A stretch of DNA of 64,000 bases from positions 1,166 to 65,165 of the forward strand of contig DLNM01000013.1 in the NCBI GenBank assembly GCA_002479485.1. The letters are read 5' to 3'. This DNA is from Firmicutes bacterium UBA7510. GTDB taxonomy: Bacteria > Bacillota > Clostridia > Tissierellales > Sedimentibacteraceae. Shown here piece by piece: positions 33,291-41,958 of this stretch. The position numbers were made by a program, and so were the translations under genes. The notes under the pieces were generated by a model. It worked only from the letters and a program-made list of their open reading frames with translations. It made no database searches and had not been told where the DNA came from. Positions within the stretch are counted from its first letter, which is position 1. Every line of letters starts with the position of its first letter.

Positions 33291-34328
33291 TAGGTGTATA
33301 AATTTTTCTTTCTTTTCAACAACCCTACCTATTACAGCGAATTTTGTATCAAGTCCTTTAACTTTCATATCATTTATGATATTCTCAGCTTCATTTTCAC
33401 TAACACTAATAAGCAATCCGCCTGAGGTTTGTGGGTCAAAAAATAAATCTATATATGATTCCTCTACATTATTATATTCAACTTTGCCCTTAAAATAATC
33501 CATATTTTTATATGCACCAGCTGGTACTAAGCCCATCTCGGCATATTCAATCACATTAGAAATAATAGGTACATTATTAACATTAATTTCAAATGTAACA
33601 TTACTTCCCTCTGCCATTTCTATACTATGTCCAATAAGTCCAAAGCCTGTAATATCAGTACAGCTACTAATATTATAGTTTTCAATAACTTCTTTTGCTT
33701 TTTTATTTAAAGATGTCATAACAGTTATTGCTTCATCGATTATTTCTTTTGAAGCCATATCAGCCTTTACTGCTGTATTTACAATACCCGAGCCAATTTG
33801 TTTAGTTAGTATTAAAACATCTCCCGGTTTTGCACCGTAATTTTTAAGTATTTTATTTGGATTAACAAAACCTGTAACGCATAAGCCATACTTTGGCTCG
33901 TCATCCTCTATGGAATGTCCACCAGCTAAAGTAGCTCCAGCCTCAATAACCTTAGAGGCACCACCGCTTAATATATCAGCCATCACCGAAGGATCTAAGC
34001 AATTTGGAAATCCTATAATATTTAAAGCAAGCCTTGGTTCTCCACCCATAGCATACACATCACTAAGTGAATTTGCTGCTGCAATTTGTCCAAAAATATA
34101 TGGATCATCAACTACAGGTGTAAAAAAATCTACAGTTTGTATCATTGCAATATCATCAGTTATTTTATAAACAGCTGCATCATCAGATGTTTCTATTCCA
34201 ACTATTAAATTATCATCTTTAAATTTAGGTAATTTGCACAAAACTTGTGCAAGGGTCTCAGGACCAATCTTAGCAGCTCAGCCTGCAGTTTTTGTCATTT
34301 GTGTCAATTTAATTTCTTTTGTACTCAT
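33279..34328 (-). CDS. selD: Selenophosphate synthase SelD, itself a selenoprotein (UGA at codon 17)
   Basis: 349 residues counted with selenocysteine. The real start is ATG 34328, preceded by GGAGG. Codons 13-20 read Lys-Thr-Ala-Gly-UGA-Ala-Ala-Lys; the TGA is at 34278-34280 and corresponds to Cys17 of Escherichia coli SelD, the catalytic residue. Simple gene calling would stop there and report only the part from 34241. Further motifs are TSDDAAVYKI, AAANSLSDVYAMG, GGHSIEDDEP and DPQTSGGLL. SelD makes selenophosphate from selenide and ATP. Hairpins right after the UGA can serve as SECIS. Upstream lies a five-hairpin array. Confidence 0.96.
34234..34280 (-). promoter_or_regulatory. UGA(Sec) codon and candidate SECIS hairpins in selD
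   Basis: After the UGA (34278-34280) the mRNA can fold GGTC-CTGA-GACC (34254-34265) and TTGCACAA-GTT-TTGTGCAA (34234-34252). Bacterial SECIS elements lie in this distance inside the coding region and are bound by SelB. Which of the two is recognised cannot be told. Confidence 0.65.
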
Positions 34329-34350
34329 TTTAACCTCCAATTATGCTATA

Positions 34351-34455
34351 GTCTCGATAGTCGAGACATTGTAGTGGCATTATAAAAAATAATGAAAAAT
34401 CGTTTTTTGATTTTTCCAAGCGTGAAATTCATTTCACGCTGTGAATTACCTTCAC
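34351..34455 (-). repeat. Five-hairpin array, copy A, in the selD leader
   Basis: Reading on the + strand: GTCTCGA/TCGAGAC (34351-34367), CATTAT/ATAATG (34378-34394), GAAAAATC/GATTTTTC with loop GTTTTTT (34394-34416), AGCGTGAAAT/ATTTCACGCT (34419-34440), GTGAA/TTCAC (34441-34455). It fills the gap between comEA and selD. The same order, spacing and one identical loop recur at 53301-53421. Confidence 0.75.
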
Positions 34456-34463
34456 GCTACCAC

Positions 34464-35093
34464 CTATTCTACAGTTATATAATCTTTTATTTGTTCAAAG
34501 GTTTTGTCTCCAATACCTTTAACATTTTTTATATCTTCTATACTATTAAATTTTTTATCCTGTCTATACTCAATAATTCTCTGAGCAAAGGCTTCACCTA
34601 TGCCTTTTAAAGTGATTAATTGATTTTTAGTTGCAGTATTTATATTAATTTTACCAGTAGGTGTATTAATATTCTCGTCATTGTTTAAATTACTATTTAC
34701 TTCAATAGAAGTAACATCATCTCCAATTTTAGGAATATATAATTTTTCCTCATCTTGTAAAATTCTAGCTTTATTTATATGTTTTGATACATAATCTGCA
34801 TTTACATCTTCTGTAAATCCACCTGCTGCATCAATTGCATCATTTACCCTCTCGCCTTCATTTAATTCATATATTCCAGGATTTTTGACAGCACCATCTA
34901 TATCTACAAATATTGTAGATATTTCTTGGACATTTTCTTCATCTTCTTTATTTTCTACTATATCTTGTTCTTCCTCGTTTGGCAATACAGCTTCATCATT
35001 GTTTTCACCTATTATATAACCAAAAACAGTTATTAATACAATAACAATTATTGCCAACAAAATAAGCCCCTTCTTATATATATCCTTGTTCAT
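34464..35093 (-). CDS. comEA: ComEA-like DNA-binding competence protein (SLBB + helix-hairpin-helix)
   Basis: 209 residues from ATG 35093 (GGGGGT six bases upstream). One N-terminal membrane anchor (LILLAIIVIVLITVFGYII), an acidic linker, an SLBB domain (IFVDIDGAVKNPGIYELNEG) and two C-terminal helix-hairpin-helix motifs (ININTATKNQLITLKGIGEA, IEDIKNVKGIGDKTFEQI). ComEA binds double-stranded DNA on the outer face of the membrane during uptake. No comEC is seen in the chromosomal part of this window. Notably the prophage carries a ComEC-like MBL protein. Confidence 0.9.
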   Translation of the reverse strand: MNKDIYKKGLILLAIIVIVLITVFGYIIGENNDEAVLPNEEEQDIVENKEDEENVQEISTIFVDIDGAVKNPGIYELNEGERVNDAIDAAGGFTEDVNADYVSKHINKARILQDEEKLYIPKIGDDVTSIEVNSNLNNDENINTPTGKININTATKNQLITLKGIGEAFAQRIIEYRQDKKFNSIEDIKNVKGIGDKTFEQIKDYITVE

Positions 35094-35192
35094 ATATACC
35101 CCCATATATAATTAACACTTATCAAACTAAATACATTATACACAAAAAACTAAAAAATTACAAAATTTTTAATTTTAATTTTGCTTTTTTTC

Positions 35193-35201
35193 TGCTATAA
35201 T
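35193..35201 (+). promoter_or_regulatory. Extended -10 promoter of dacF
   Basis: TGCTATAAT at 35193-35201 is an extended -10 element; the -35 region (TTTTAA) is weak. ATG of dacF lies 83 bases downstream. Confidence 0.5.
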
Positions 35202-35283
35202 ACTCTTTATGAGGTAAAACTTAACTAATATTTTTTCTTTAATTTAACTTTATTCGACATAACACACAAATTAGGAGTTAATA

Positions 35284-36582
35284 ATGCTTAAAAAATTCAT
35301 AACCTTTTTAATATTCATTCTTTTTATTTCGTTAAATATTACACCGGTTTATGCAGTAACCACTAATTGTGGAGCAGCATTGCTTTTTGAATTAAATACA
35401 CAAAATACATTGTATGAGAGTAAAGCTAACCAAAAAATGTATCCAGCAAGTATTACAAAAATTATGACTGCAGCAATAGCATTAGAGCTAGGCAATCTAG
35501 ATGATAAAATTACTGTGGATGATGATACACCATATGAAATCTACGGTAGTCACATAGCCTTAGAGCCTGGCGAAGTATTAACGCTTAAAGATTTACTATA
35601 TGCTCTTATACTTCCTTCTGCGAATGATGCTGCCTCTGTTATAGCTAAACATTATAGTGGTGACATAGAAAGTTTTGTAAAGCTAATGAATGAAAAAGCA
35701 AAGGAAATTGGAGCAACAAACACTCATTTTGCTAATCCTCACGGTTTACATGACGATAATCACTACACTACCGCAGCAGATTTAGCTAAAATAGTGACAT
35801 ATGCTATGAAAAATGAAACTTTTAGAGAGATTATAAAAACTCCTAGATATGAAATACCTGCAACCAATAAAAAAGAACCCAGAGCTATTATAACTACAAA
35901 CAACTTACTTCTAAATACATCACCAAGTTATATTTTAGTAAATAATAAATGGGTTACTAGAGAATATGAAGGTGCTGCTGGGGTTAAAACAGGCTATACA
36001 CCTGAAGCAGGTAATTGTTTGATATCATATGTTGAAAAGAATGGTATTGAACTTGTAGCAATTGTACTAAACGGAACAGGTACTGATGTATATACAGATA
36101 CTCATAACCTATTAAATTATGGGTTTGATAATTTTGAAGTAAAAAATATGATTAAAGCAAATGAGTTTGTTCAAGATTTAGATGTTTTAGAAAATTCAGA
36201 AAAACTACCTCTTGTAACAAAAAATAATGTAAGTATTATTATAGAAAAAGGAACTACTCCGGATATAAAAACCGATGTAACTATGTTTGATATTTCTCTG
36301 CCTATTAAAAAGGGAGATTCCTTAGGTAAGCTTGAATATAAAATAGATAATAAAGTTGTTGGTAGTACAGATATTATATCAACAAAGTCAGTAGCATCAA
36401 TTAAAAACACTAATATGAGTAATAAAAAAAATGATGATTCTAAGTTACCAACATGGCTAAAAATAATTATTGCTGTTCTTATAGCAGTATTGACTTTAAG
36501 AATCTACAATAAAATTAGAGTTTATGTTATAAAACAAAAAAGAAAAAAACGCAGAAAGAAAATGCGACAAGAAGGATTATAA
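35284..36582 (+). CDS. dacF: D-alanyl-D-alanine carboxypeptidase (PBP5/DacF-type)
   Basis: 432 residues. Signal peptide MLKKFITFLIFILFISLNI...VYA. Peptidase S11 triad: SxxK in ASITKIMTA (about residue 58), SxN in PSANDAAS, KTG in GVKTGYTPEAG. A C-terminal beta domain is followed by a membrane segment (WLKIIIAVLIAVLTLRIY) and a very basic tail (KQKRKKRRKKMRQ), which is more than the simple amphipathic anchor of PBP5. The enzyme removes the terminal D-Ala of peptidoglycan stem peptides. ATG 35284 follows TTAGGAG. Convergent to rsfS with a shared terminator. Confidence 0.95.
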   Translation: MLKKFITFLIFILFISLNITPVYAVTTNCGAALLFELNTQNTLYESKANQKMYPASITKIMTAAIALELGNLDDKITVDDDTPYEIYGSHIALEPGEVLTLKDLLYALILPSANDAASVIAKHYSGDIESFVKLMNEKAKEIGATNTHFANPHGLHDDNHYTTAADLAKIVTYAMKNETFREIIKTPRYEIPATNKKEPRAIITTNNLLLNTSPSYILVNNKWVTREYEGAAGVKTGYTPEAGNCLISYVEKNGIELVAIVLNGTGTDVYTDTHNLLNYGFDNFEVKNMIKANEFVQDLDVLENSEKLPLVTKNNVSIIIEKGTTPDIKTDVTMFDISLPIKKGDSLGKLEYKIDNKVVGSTDIISTKSVASIKNTNMSNKKNDDSKLPTWLKIIIAVLIAVLTLRIYNKIRVYVIKQKRKKRRKKMRQEGL

Positions 36583-36598
36583 TAAGAAATTGCTCATA

Positions 36599-36632
36599 AA
36601 AAAAGGACGTATACAATGCACGTCCTTTTTAT
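36599..36632. terminator. Bidirectional terminator between dacF and rsfS
   Basis: AAAAGGACGT at 36601-36610 pairs with ACGTCCTTTT at 36620-36629, with A-run before and T-run after, serving both convergent genes. Confidence 0.85.
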
Positions 36633-37000
36633 TATTTCCAATTTTTTATTCCAAAATTTTCGGAATCAATAAATTCTCCTTCATTCCATAAAGTTTCTAG
36701 ATCATATATATCTCTTTCATCTCTATGAAAAATATGAACAAATATATTATCCACATCTAATAAAATCCATCTACCAGTGCTAAATCCTTCTTTATGATAA
36801 ACCTTGTATCCAGCCTTTTCTGCTTTAAATTCAACCTCATCAGCTATTGCCTGCGTTTGTCTATCACTATTTCCACTACATATAATAAAATAATCACATA
36901 TAGAGCTAATTTTTGAAATGTCTATTATAGTAAAGTTATAACCTTTTTTATCATCACATGCACTTAAAATAGTCTTAATTTTGTCGTTTATTTCTATCAA
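36632..37000 (-). CDS. rsfS: Ribosomal silencing factor RsfS (Iojap family)
   Basis: 122 residues. Typical elements: ISSICDYFIICSGNSDRQTQAIADEVE, YHKEGFSTGRWILLDVDNIFVHIFHRDERDIYDLETLW in outline. RsfS binds uL14 and blocks subunit joining when nutrients are low. In most clostridia rsfS follows nadD-yqeK; here those genes lie 27 kb away at the end of the window, so the usual cluster is split. ATG 37000 is preceded by GGAGGAAGC. Confidence 0.93.
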   Translation of the reverse strand: MIEINDKIKTILSACDDKKGYNFTIIDISKISSICDYFIICSGNSDRQTQAIADEVEFKAEKAGYKVYHKEGFSTGRWILLDVDNIFVHIFHRDERDIYDLETLWNEGEFIDSENFGIKNWK

Positions 37001-37112
37001 TGCTTCCTCCTAAAAAATAATTATGTAGTATTATATAACATTTATACAGTTTGTGCAACAAAGATTTTTTTAAATTTTTAAATAAATAAAAAGTATAATT
37101 TAAAATAAGAGT

Positions 37113-37145
37113 AAAAAGACATATCAAAAATGTGTCTTTTCGCTT
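37113..37145 (+). terminator. Orphan intrinsic terminator upstream of the chemotaxis gene
   Basis: AAAAGACA at 37114-37121 pairs with TGTCTTTT at 37133-37140. No gene reads into it from either side, since rsfS and the chemotaxis gene diverge here. It may end a small RNA or be a leader structure. Confidence 0.5.
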
Positions 37146-37271
37146 TTATACAATCATTTTTTCAATTGTTATTTATTGTTTTGTAATTTTTTACAAATTT
37201 TGTTTTATTACGACAAATTTTAGTATATAATAGAAAGAACAAATTATTTTATTAAATAGGAGAAGAAAGTC

Positions 37272-39272
37272 ATGAAGAAAAGAAAAAGTCTAAAAAGGAA
37301 ACTAACTTCTGTAAACGCTATCATATTTATAATTACTGCAATCGTATTCTCTCTTGTTTCTATTTATTCAATAAACATTTCAACTGATAATGCACTTGAA
37401 AATACAGTGGTTGAAATAGCTAAACAAGCAGCAAACAATGTTGATAAACAGTTGGAAGCATTCACTGTATTATTTACAGAAATTGCGGATAACCCTACTC
37501 TTACAACCACTTCCGGCGCAATGATAAATAAAACAAATTATTTAAAGCAAAAAAATGATGTCTACGGAAACAAATATAATTGTACAATAGATGTCATATA
37601 TACTTCAGCGAAGCAAAGCCTTATGAAAGAGCTTAACGTTAAAGAATATGATTTTTATAAAAAAGCATTTAATGGTTACAGCTCAATGTCAAACCCTTTT
37701 AAATTCAGTGAGTTAGAAGATAAATTAGTATTTGTATATTCAATGCCAATAAAGTCAAACAATTCAATTGTTGGTGTTTTATTTGTAACATTTGATTATA
37801 ATACAATATATGATATTGTAGCGCAAACACAAATTGGAAAAACAGGTGCTGCGTATCTGCTAGGCAAAGATGGATATGTTATAGCTCATAAAAATCAAAG
37901 CTTAGTAAATGTATCAAATTCTTATGAAGAATCAAAGACTGATAAAAATCAAGAGAAAATTGGTGAACTAGAAAAAAGAGCATCCAATGGTGAAACAGGA
38001 TATGGCGAATATTCTTGGGATAAGGTAACAAAAATAGCAGCATTCTCAACAGTAAATGAAGACTTAGGCTGGAGTATATTTGTTACGGCTGAAAAAAGTG
38101 AATTTACAGCCCAAATCGCTAAAAGCACAATTATGACAATATTTATAGCGGTATTATTAGGACTTATATCCTCCATATTATTCTTTATCATATCAAATGG
38201 TATTACAAGACCAATAATATCAATGATAAATAGAATGGAATTATTAGCACAAGGTGATTTATCTACACCAATTCCAGAAGTTAATTCAGGTGATGAAACT
38301 CAGTTACTGCACACTTCAGTTCAGAATACTATTGAGTCTTTAAAAGGATACATAACTAATATGGATTATGTAATGTCAGAAATTGCAAACAACAATCTTA
38401 ACCTTGATATTGATATTGAATATAAGGGTGATTTTGTAACTATCAAAGATTCTTTAAATAAAATTATTGAAGATTTAAACAATAATTTTAGAAATATAAC
38501 TCAAGTATCTGATCAGGTTGCAAACGGAGCTAATCAGATTTCAGCAGGTGCACAACAATTATCACAGGGAGCAACTGAACAAGCTAGCTCTTTAGAAGAA
38601 TTGTCTGCAACAATAAATGAAGTATCAGAAAATATAAATTTGAATTCAGCAGAGACTATAAATGCTAACAAATTAACAGAAAAAGCTTTAGTGGAATTAC
38701 AAAAAGGTAACAACGAAATGAAAGAAATGCTTAAATCTATGGATGAAATTAAAATATCTTCTAATGAAATTTCTAAGATAATTAAATTAATAGAAGACAT
38801 AGCATTCCAAACTAATATTTTATCTTTAAATGCAGCTGTCGAGGCAGCAAGAGCAGGTGTTGCCGGAAAGGGCTTTAGTGTAGTAGCAGATGAAGTAAGA
38901 AATCTAGCTAGTAAAAGTGCCGAAGCTGCTAAAAATACAACTATTTTAATTGATAAAGCACTATCAGCCGTATCAAATGGTATAGAAATTGCTGACGTAA
39001 CTGCTTCATCATTAAGCATAGCAGTTGAATTATCACAGAATGTATCAAATATTATGAATAAAATAACTGCTAATTCAAATGAATTAACTGTTTCAATTTC
39101 ACAAATACTTGAAGGAACTGAACAGATTTCATCCGTTGTACAAACGAATTCAGCAACTGCTGAGGAAAGTGCTGCATCCTCAGAAGAATTAAGTGGACAA
39201 GCAATAATACTAAAAGAAATGATAGAAAAATATAATTTAAAAAGAGACATCTCTTTAGGGGTTGATCAATAA
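37272..39272 (+). CDS. Methyl-accepting chemotaxis protein with Cache sensor
   Basis: 666 residues. Membrane segment 1 about residues 14-34, extracellular double-Cache sensor about 35-280 (IGKTGAAYLLGKDGYVIAHKN), membrane segment 2 about 287-310 (IFIAVLLGLISSILFFII), HAMP, then a long signalling domain with the conserved tip EDIAFQTNILSLNAAVEAAR...GKGFSVVADEVRNLA in outline. It senses a small ligand, often an amino or organic acid, and controls CheA. ATG 37272 follows TAGGAG. A TATAAT box lies near 37226. No other chemotaxis genes are in the window. Confidence 0.95.
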   Translation: MKKRKSLKRKLTSVNAIIFIITAIVFSLVSIYSINISTDNALENTVVEIAKQAANNVDKQLEAFTVLFTEIADNPTLTTTSGAMINKTNYLKQKNDVYGNKYNCTIDVIYTSAKQSLMKELNVKEYDFYKKAFNGYSSMSNPFKFSELEDKLVFVYSMPIKSNNSIVGVLFVTFDYNTIYDIVAQTQIGKTGAAYLLGKDGYVIAHKNQSLVNVSNSYEESKTDKNQEKIGELEKRASNGETGYGEYSWDKVTKIAAFSTVNEDLGWSIFVTAEKSEFTAQIAKSTIMTIFIAVLLGLISSILFFIISNGITRPIISMINRMELLAQGDLSTPIPEVNSGDETQLLHTSVQNTIESLKGYITNMDYVMSEIANNNLNLDIDIEYKGDFVTIKDSLNKIIEDLNNNFRNITQVSDQVANGANQISAGAQQLSQGATEQASSLEELSATINEVSENINLNSAETINANKLTEKALVELQKGNNEMKEMLKSMDEIKISSNEISKIIKLIEDIAFQTNILSLNAAVEAARAGVAGKGFSVVADEVRNLASKSAEAAKNTTILIDKALSAVSNGIEIADVTASSLSIAVELSQNVSNIMNKITANSNELTVSISQILEGTEQISSVVQTNSATAEESAASSEELSGQAIILKEMIEKYNLKRDISLGVDQ

Positions 39273-39293
39273 AACAGCATAACATATTCCAGA

Positions 39294-39324
39294 AAAACGG
39301 TGTAGCTTCAGCTATGCCGTTTTA
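39294..39324 (+). terminator. Terminator after the chemotaxis receptor
   Basis: ACGGTGTAGC at 39297-39306 and GCTATGCCGT at 39311-39320 with loop TTCA, followed by TTTT. Confidence 0.85.
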
Positions 39325-39350
39325 ATTTGATATTGTTTATAGAAAGTTTA

Positions 39351-39379
39351 TTGAAATTGTTTGGGTGTCCATATATAAT
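39351..39379 (+). promoter_or_regulatory. Promoter of the BceRS/BceAB-like cassette
   Basis: TTGAAA at 39351-39356, 17-base spacer, TATAAT at 39374-39379; the first gene starts at 39443. Confidence 0.75.
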
Positions 39380-39442
39380 TATATAGAAATAACTTATCCC
39401 CAAAGACGAAAAAACATTGATGATGCAGAAAGGAGAAAATAA

Positions 39443-40123
39443 ATGAATAGAATATTACTTCTTGAAGATGACTTAAGCTTGATTGATGGGCTTTCCTATT
39501 CTTTAAAAAAGCAAGGATTTGAATTGGATATTGCCCGAACTATAAAAGAGGCAAACAACATATGGGTGGACGGTAAATACGACTTACTGATTTTAGACTT
39601 ATCCCTACCCGATGGTTCTGGTTTCGAAGTTTGTCAAAAAGTTCGAGAGATTTCTAACGTTCCTATTATTTTTTTTACTGCATCAGATGAGGAAATAAAC
39701 ATTGTTAAGGGGCTTGATATAGGTGGCGATGATTATATCACAAAACCCTTTAAATTAGGAGTTCTCATATCAAGAATTAACGCCTTGCTCCGTAGGGCAA
39801 CAAACTTTAGAACGTCAGATACGGAAATTAAATCCAACGGAATAAAAGTATTATTGCTACAAGGACAAGTCTATAAAGACGGACAGCTTTTGGATTTGAC
39901 AACAGCAGAATATCGATTGCTTTGCCTGCTTATGCAAAATCCTAACATTATATTATCCAAAGAAAAAATATTGGATAAGCTATGGGATGGCGAAGGTAAC
40001 TATGTTGATGATAATACGTTGGCTGTATATGTTCGCAGGCTAAGAATGAAAATAGAAAATAATCCGAGCAATCCACAAATGCTGGTGACGGTCAGATTTA
40101 TGGGATACAAATGGAATGTATAA
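39443..40123 (+). CDS. Response regulator, BceR/VanR-like (OmpR family)
   Basis: 226 residues. Receiver domain with LLEDD, phospho-Asp in LLILDLSLPDGSG, Thr in FFTASD and Lys in ITKPF; winged-helix output domain with LDLTTAEYRLLCLLMQNP and VDDNTLAVYVRRLRMKIE. It is followed by a sensor kinase and an ABC transporter, the order of peptide-antibiotic sensing cassettes. ATG 39443 follows AGAAAGGAG. Base composition and codon use from here to 44276 become clearly less AT-rich than the flanks, which points to acquisition from another Firmicute. Confidence 0.93.
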   Translation: MNRILLLEDDLSLIDGLSYSLKKQGFELDIARTIKEANNIWVDGKYDLLILDLSLPDGSGFEVCQKVREISNVPIIFFTASDEEINIVKGLDIGGDDYITKPFKLGVLISRINALLRRATNFRTSDTEIKSNGIKVLLLQGQVYKDGQLLDLTTAEYRLLCLLMQNPNIILSKEKILDKLWDGEGNYVDDNTLAVYVRRLRMKIENNPSNPQMLVTVRFMGYKWNV

Positions 40124-40137
40124 ATTGAGGTGGTATA

Positions 40138-41175
40138 ATGAAGATTTTTACCAATAAAGACATTAAGAATTTTTTTATTATAATGTCCTGCACTTTAGGT
40201 AGCTTTATCTTTTTGTTACAGTTGATTACATAGTTTTTTTACGGCAAACTGAACTTTGTTTTTTTGATACTTTCACTACTGGCTACCTTGTGTATATTAG
40301 GTACCAGCTTCCTTTATTTTTGGAAACAGAATCAAATTATGGAAGATGCTATATCTCAAATAAATTTGTTTCTTTCAGGAAATACAGATGCTCGTATTGA
40401 TTGTGATCATGAGGGAAGCTTGTATAAACTGTTTCATGCAGTAAACACATTGTCTACTGCTCTCAATGCTCATGCAATAAAGGAACAAAAGGTAAAAGAA
40501 TTTTTGAAAAGTACTATATCTGATATTTCACATCAATTAAAGACACCTCTTGCTGCTCTCAATATTTACAATGGGCTTTTACAGGACGAAACAGAAGATA
40601 TAGCTGCTATGCGAGAATTTGCAATTAAATCAGAAAAAGAAATTGACAGAATAGAAATTCTAGTCCAAAACCTTTTGAAAATTACTAAATTAGATGCTGG
40701 ATATATTATCATAGAAAAATCACCTGAAAATGTGACGGCTATGATAAATGACATCTATCAGCACTTTGAATTTCGTGTCAATAGTGAGCAGAAAACAATC
40801 CTTTTGAAGGGATCTGATAATATTGAGCTTTTTTGTGACAGAGATTGGATAACAGAAGCCATCAGCAACATTGTAAAAAATGCCCTTGACCATACAGACT
40901 CAGGCTGCCAGATTAGCATTGAATGGAAAAGATTACCTGTCGTTATACAGATAACAATAAGAGATAACGGAACCGGTATTCATCCGGAAGATATAAATCA
41001 CATTTTTAAGAGATTTTACCGAAGCAGTTTTTCTAAAGATACGCAAGGTATTGGTCTTGGACTACCACTTGCAAAAGCAATCGTAGAAGCACATAACGGC
41101 AATATCACAGTAGAAAGTGCTTTGGGAAAAGGAAGCATATTTGTTTTAAGTTTTCTTAACCTTACTAAATTGTAA
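40138..41175 (+). pseudogene. Sensor histidine kinase of the cassette, interrupted by an amber codon
   Basis: The ATG at 40138 with GAGGTGG upstream opens a frame MKIFTNKDIKNFFIIM... that stops at TAG 40231-40233 (codon 32), between the two N-terminal membrane segments. The same frame goes on as FFYGKLNFVFLILSLLATLCIL and through a complete kinase: SDISHQLKTPLAALNIY (phospho-His), NIVKNALDH (N box), DNGTGIHPEDINHIFKRFYR and GIGLGLPLAKAIVEAHNG (ATP site) to 41175. A TTG at 40264 has no ribosome site. One base change suffices for the break. Without read-through the first membrane segment is lost; signalling is doubtful. Confidence 0.8.
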
Positions 41176-41220
41176 GATGAAATTCATATATGAGTAAGGA
41201 GCAGATGTTAACCTATCATT

Positions 41221-41256
41221 AGGCGATTACAACAACCTCTCAAAGATTAATCGCTT
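41221..41256 (+). promoter_or_regulatory. Hairpin ahead of the ABC transporter genes
   Basis: AGGCGATTA at 41221-41229 pairs with TAATCGCTT at 41248-41256 (one G-T pair), 18-base loop, no T-run; the ribosome site AAAGGTG follows directly. It may modulate translation or processing of the transporter part of the transcript. Confidence 0.35.
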
Positions 41257-41274
41257 AGAAAGGTGTGATAAGAT

Positions 41275-41958
41275 ATGAATTTATTAGAGGTAAATGCCAT
41301 TAGTAAAACTTATGGCACAGGAGAAGCAGCAGTTAATGCATTAAAAAATGTAAGTTTTTCGATTCCCAAAGGTGAGTTTGTCGCCATTGTCGGAGAATCC
41401 GGTTCTGGAAAAAGTACGCTGCTTAATATGATTGGAGCACTGGATAAACCCACTTCAGGTAAGGTGCTTATTGATGGTAACGATATATTTGGTATGAAAG
41501 ACGAAAAACTCACTATTTTTCGCCGCAGAAATATCGGCTTTGTTTTCCAGGCATTTAACCTGATACCGGAACTCAATGTCGAGCAGAACATTACATTTCC
41601 AGTTTTACTCGACTATAAGAAGCCAGATCAGGATTATGTGGAAGAAATTCTTACCGTACTATCTTTGAAAGACAGACGGAAGCATCTACCACGTCAGTTG
41701 TCTGGCGGACAACAGCAGCGTGTGGCAATAGGACGTGCTTTAATTACCCGTCCTATGCTGATTCTTGCAGATGAACCCACCGGAAATTTAGACAGTCAAA
41801 ACAGCAGTGAGGTTATTTCACTTTTGAAAACAGCTTCCAAACGCTATCAGCAGACAATTATCATGATTACGCATAACCGAAGCATTGCTACTGCGGCTGA
41901 TCGTGTGCTGCAAGTTTCAGACGGTGTCCTAACAGATTTAGGAGGATATACCGAATGA
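41275..41958 (+). CDS. ABC transporter ATP-binding protein, BceA/MacB-type
   Basis: 227 residues. Walker A GESGSGKST (about residues 39-47), Q-loop VFQAFNLIPELNV, signature LSGGQQQRVAIGRAL, Walker B LILADEPTGNLDS and switch His in IMITHN. The NLIP insert and the overlap with a large FtsX-type permease identify the lipoprotein/peptide-type exporter family (MacB, LolD, BceA). It powers removal of antimicrobial peptides from their lipid targets. It overlaps the permease by four bases. Confidence 0.93.
   Translation: MNLLEVNAISKTYGTGEAAVNALKNVSFSIPKGEFVAIVGESGSGKSTLLNMIGALDKPTSGKVLIDGNDIFGMKDEKLTIFRRRNIGFVFQAFNLIPELNVEQNITFPVLLDYKKPDQDYVEEILTVLSLKDRRKHLPRQLSGGQQQRVAIGRALITRPMLILADEPTGNLDSQNSSEVISLLKTASKRYQQTIIMITHNRSIATAADRVLQVSDGVLTDLGGYTE

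Noticed and set aside
38534..39250. 238-residue open frame on the minus strand opposite the chemotaxis receptor
   Set aside because: It is a shadow of the strongly conserved MCP coding sequence; no ribosome site, and composition reflects the complementary codons.
651..40233. Stop-codon reassignment or suppression explaining the interrupted antirepressor (TAA) and kinase (TAG)
   Set aside because: The two genes carry different stop codons, and TAA, TAG and TGA all end other intact genes here. Only TGA in selD has recoding context.
41190..41222. Ten-codon leader peptide before the ABC ATPase (ATG AGT AAG GAG ...)
   Set aside because: It has no ribosome site and no codon bias suggesting attenuation; listed only as a possibility.
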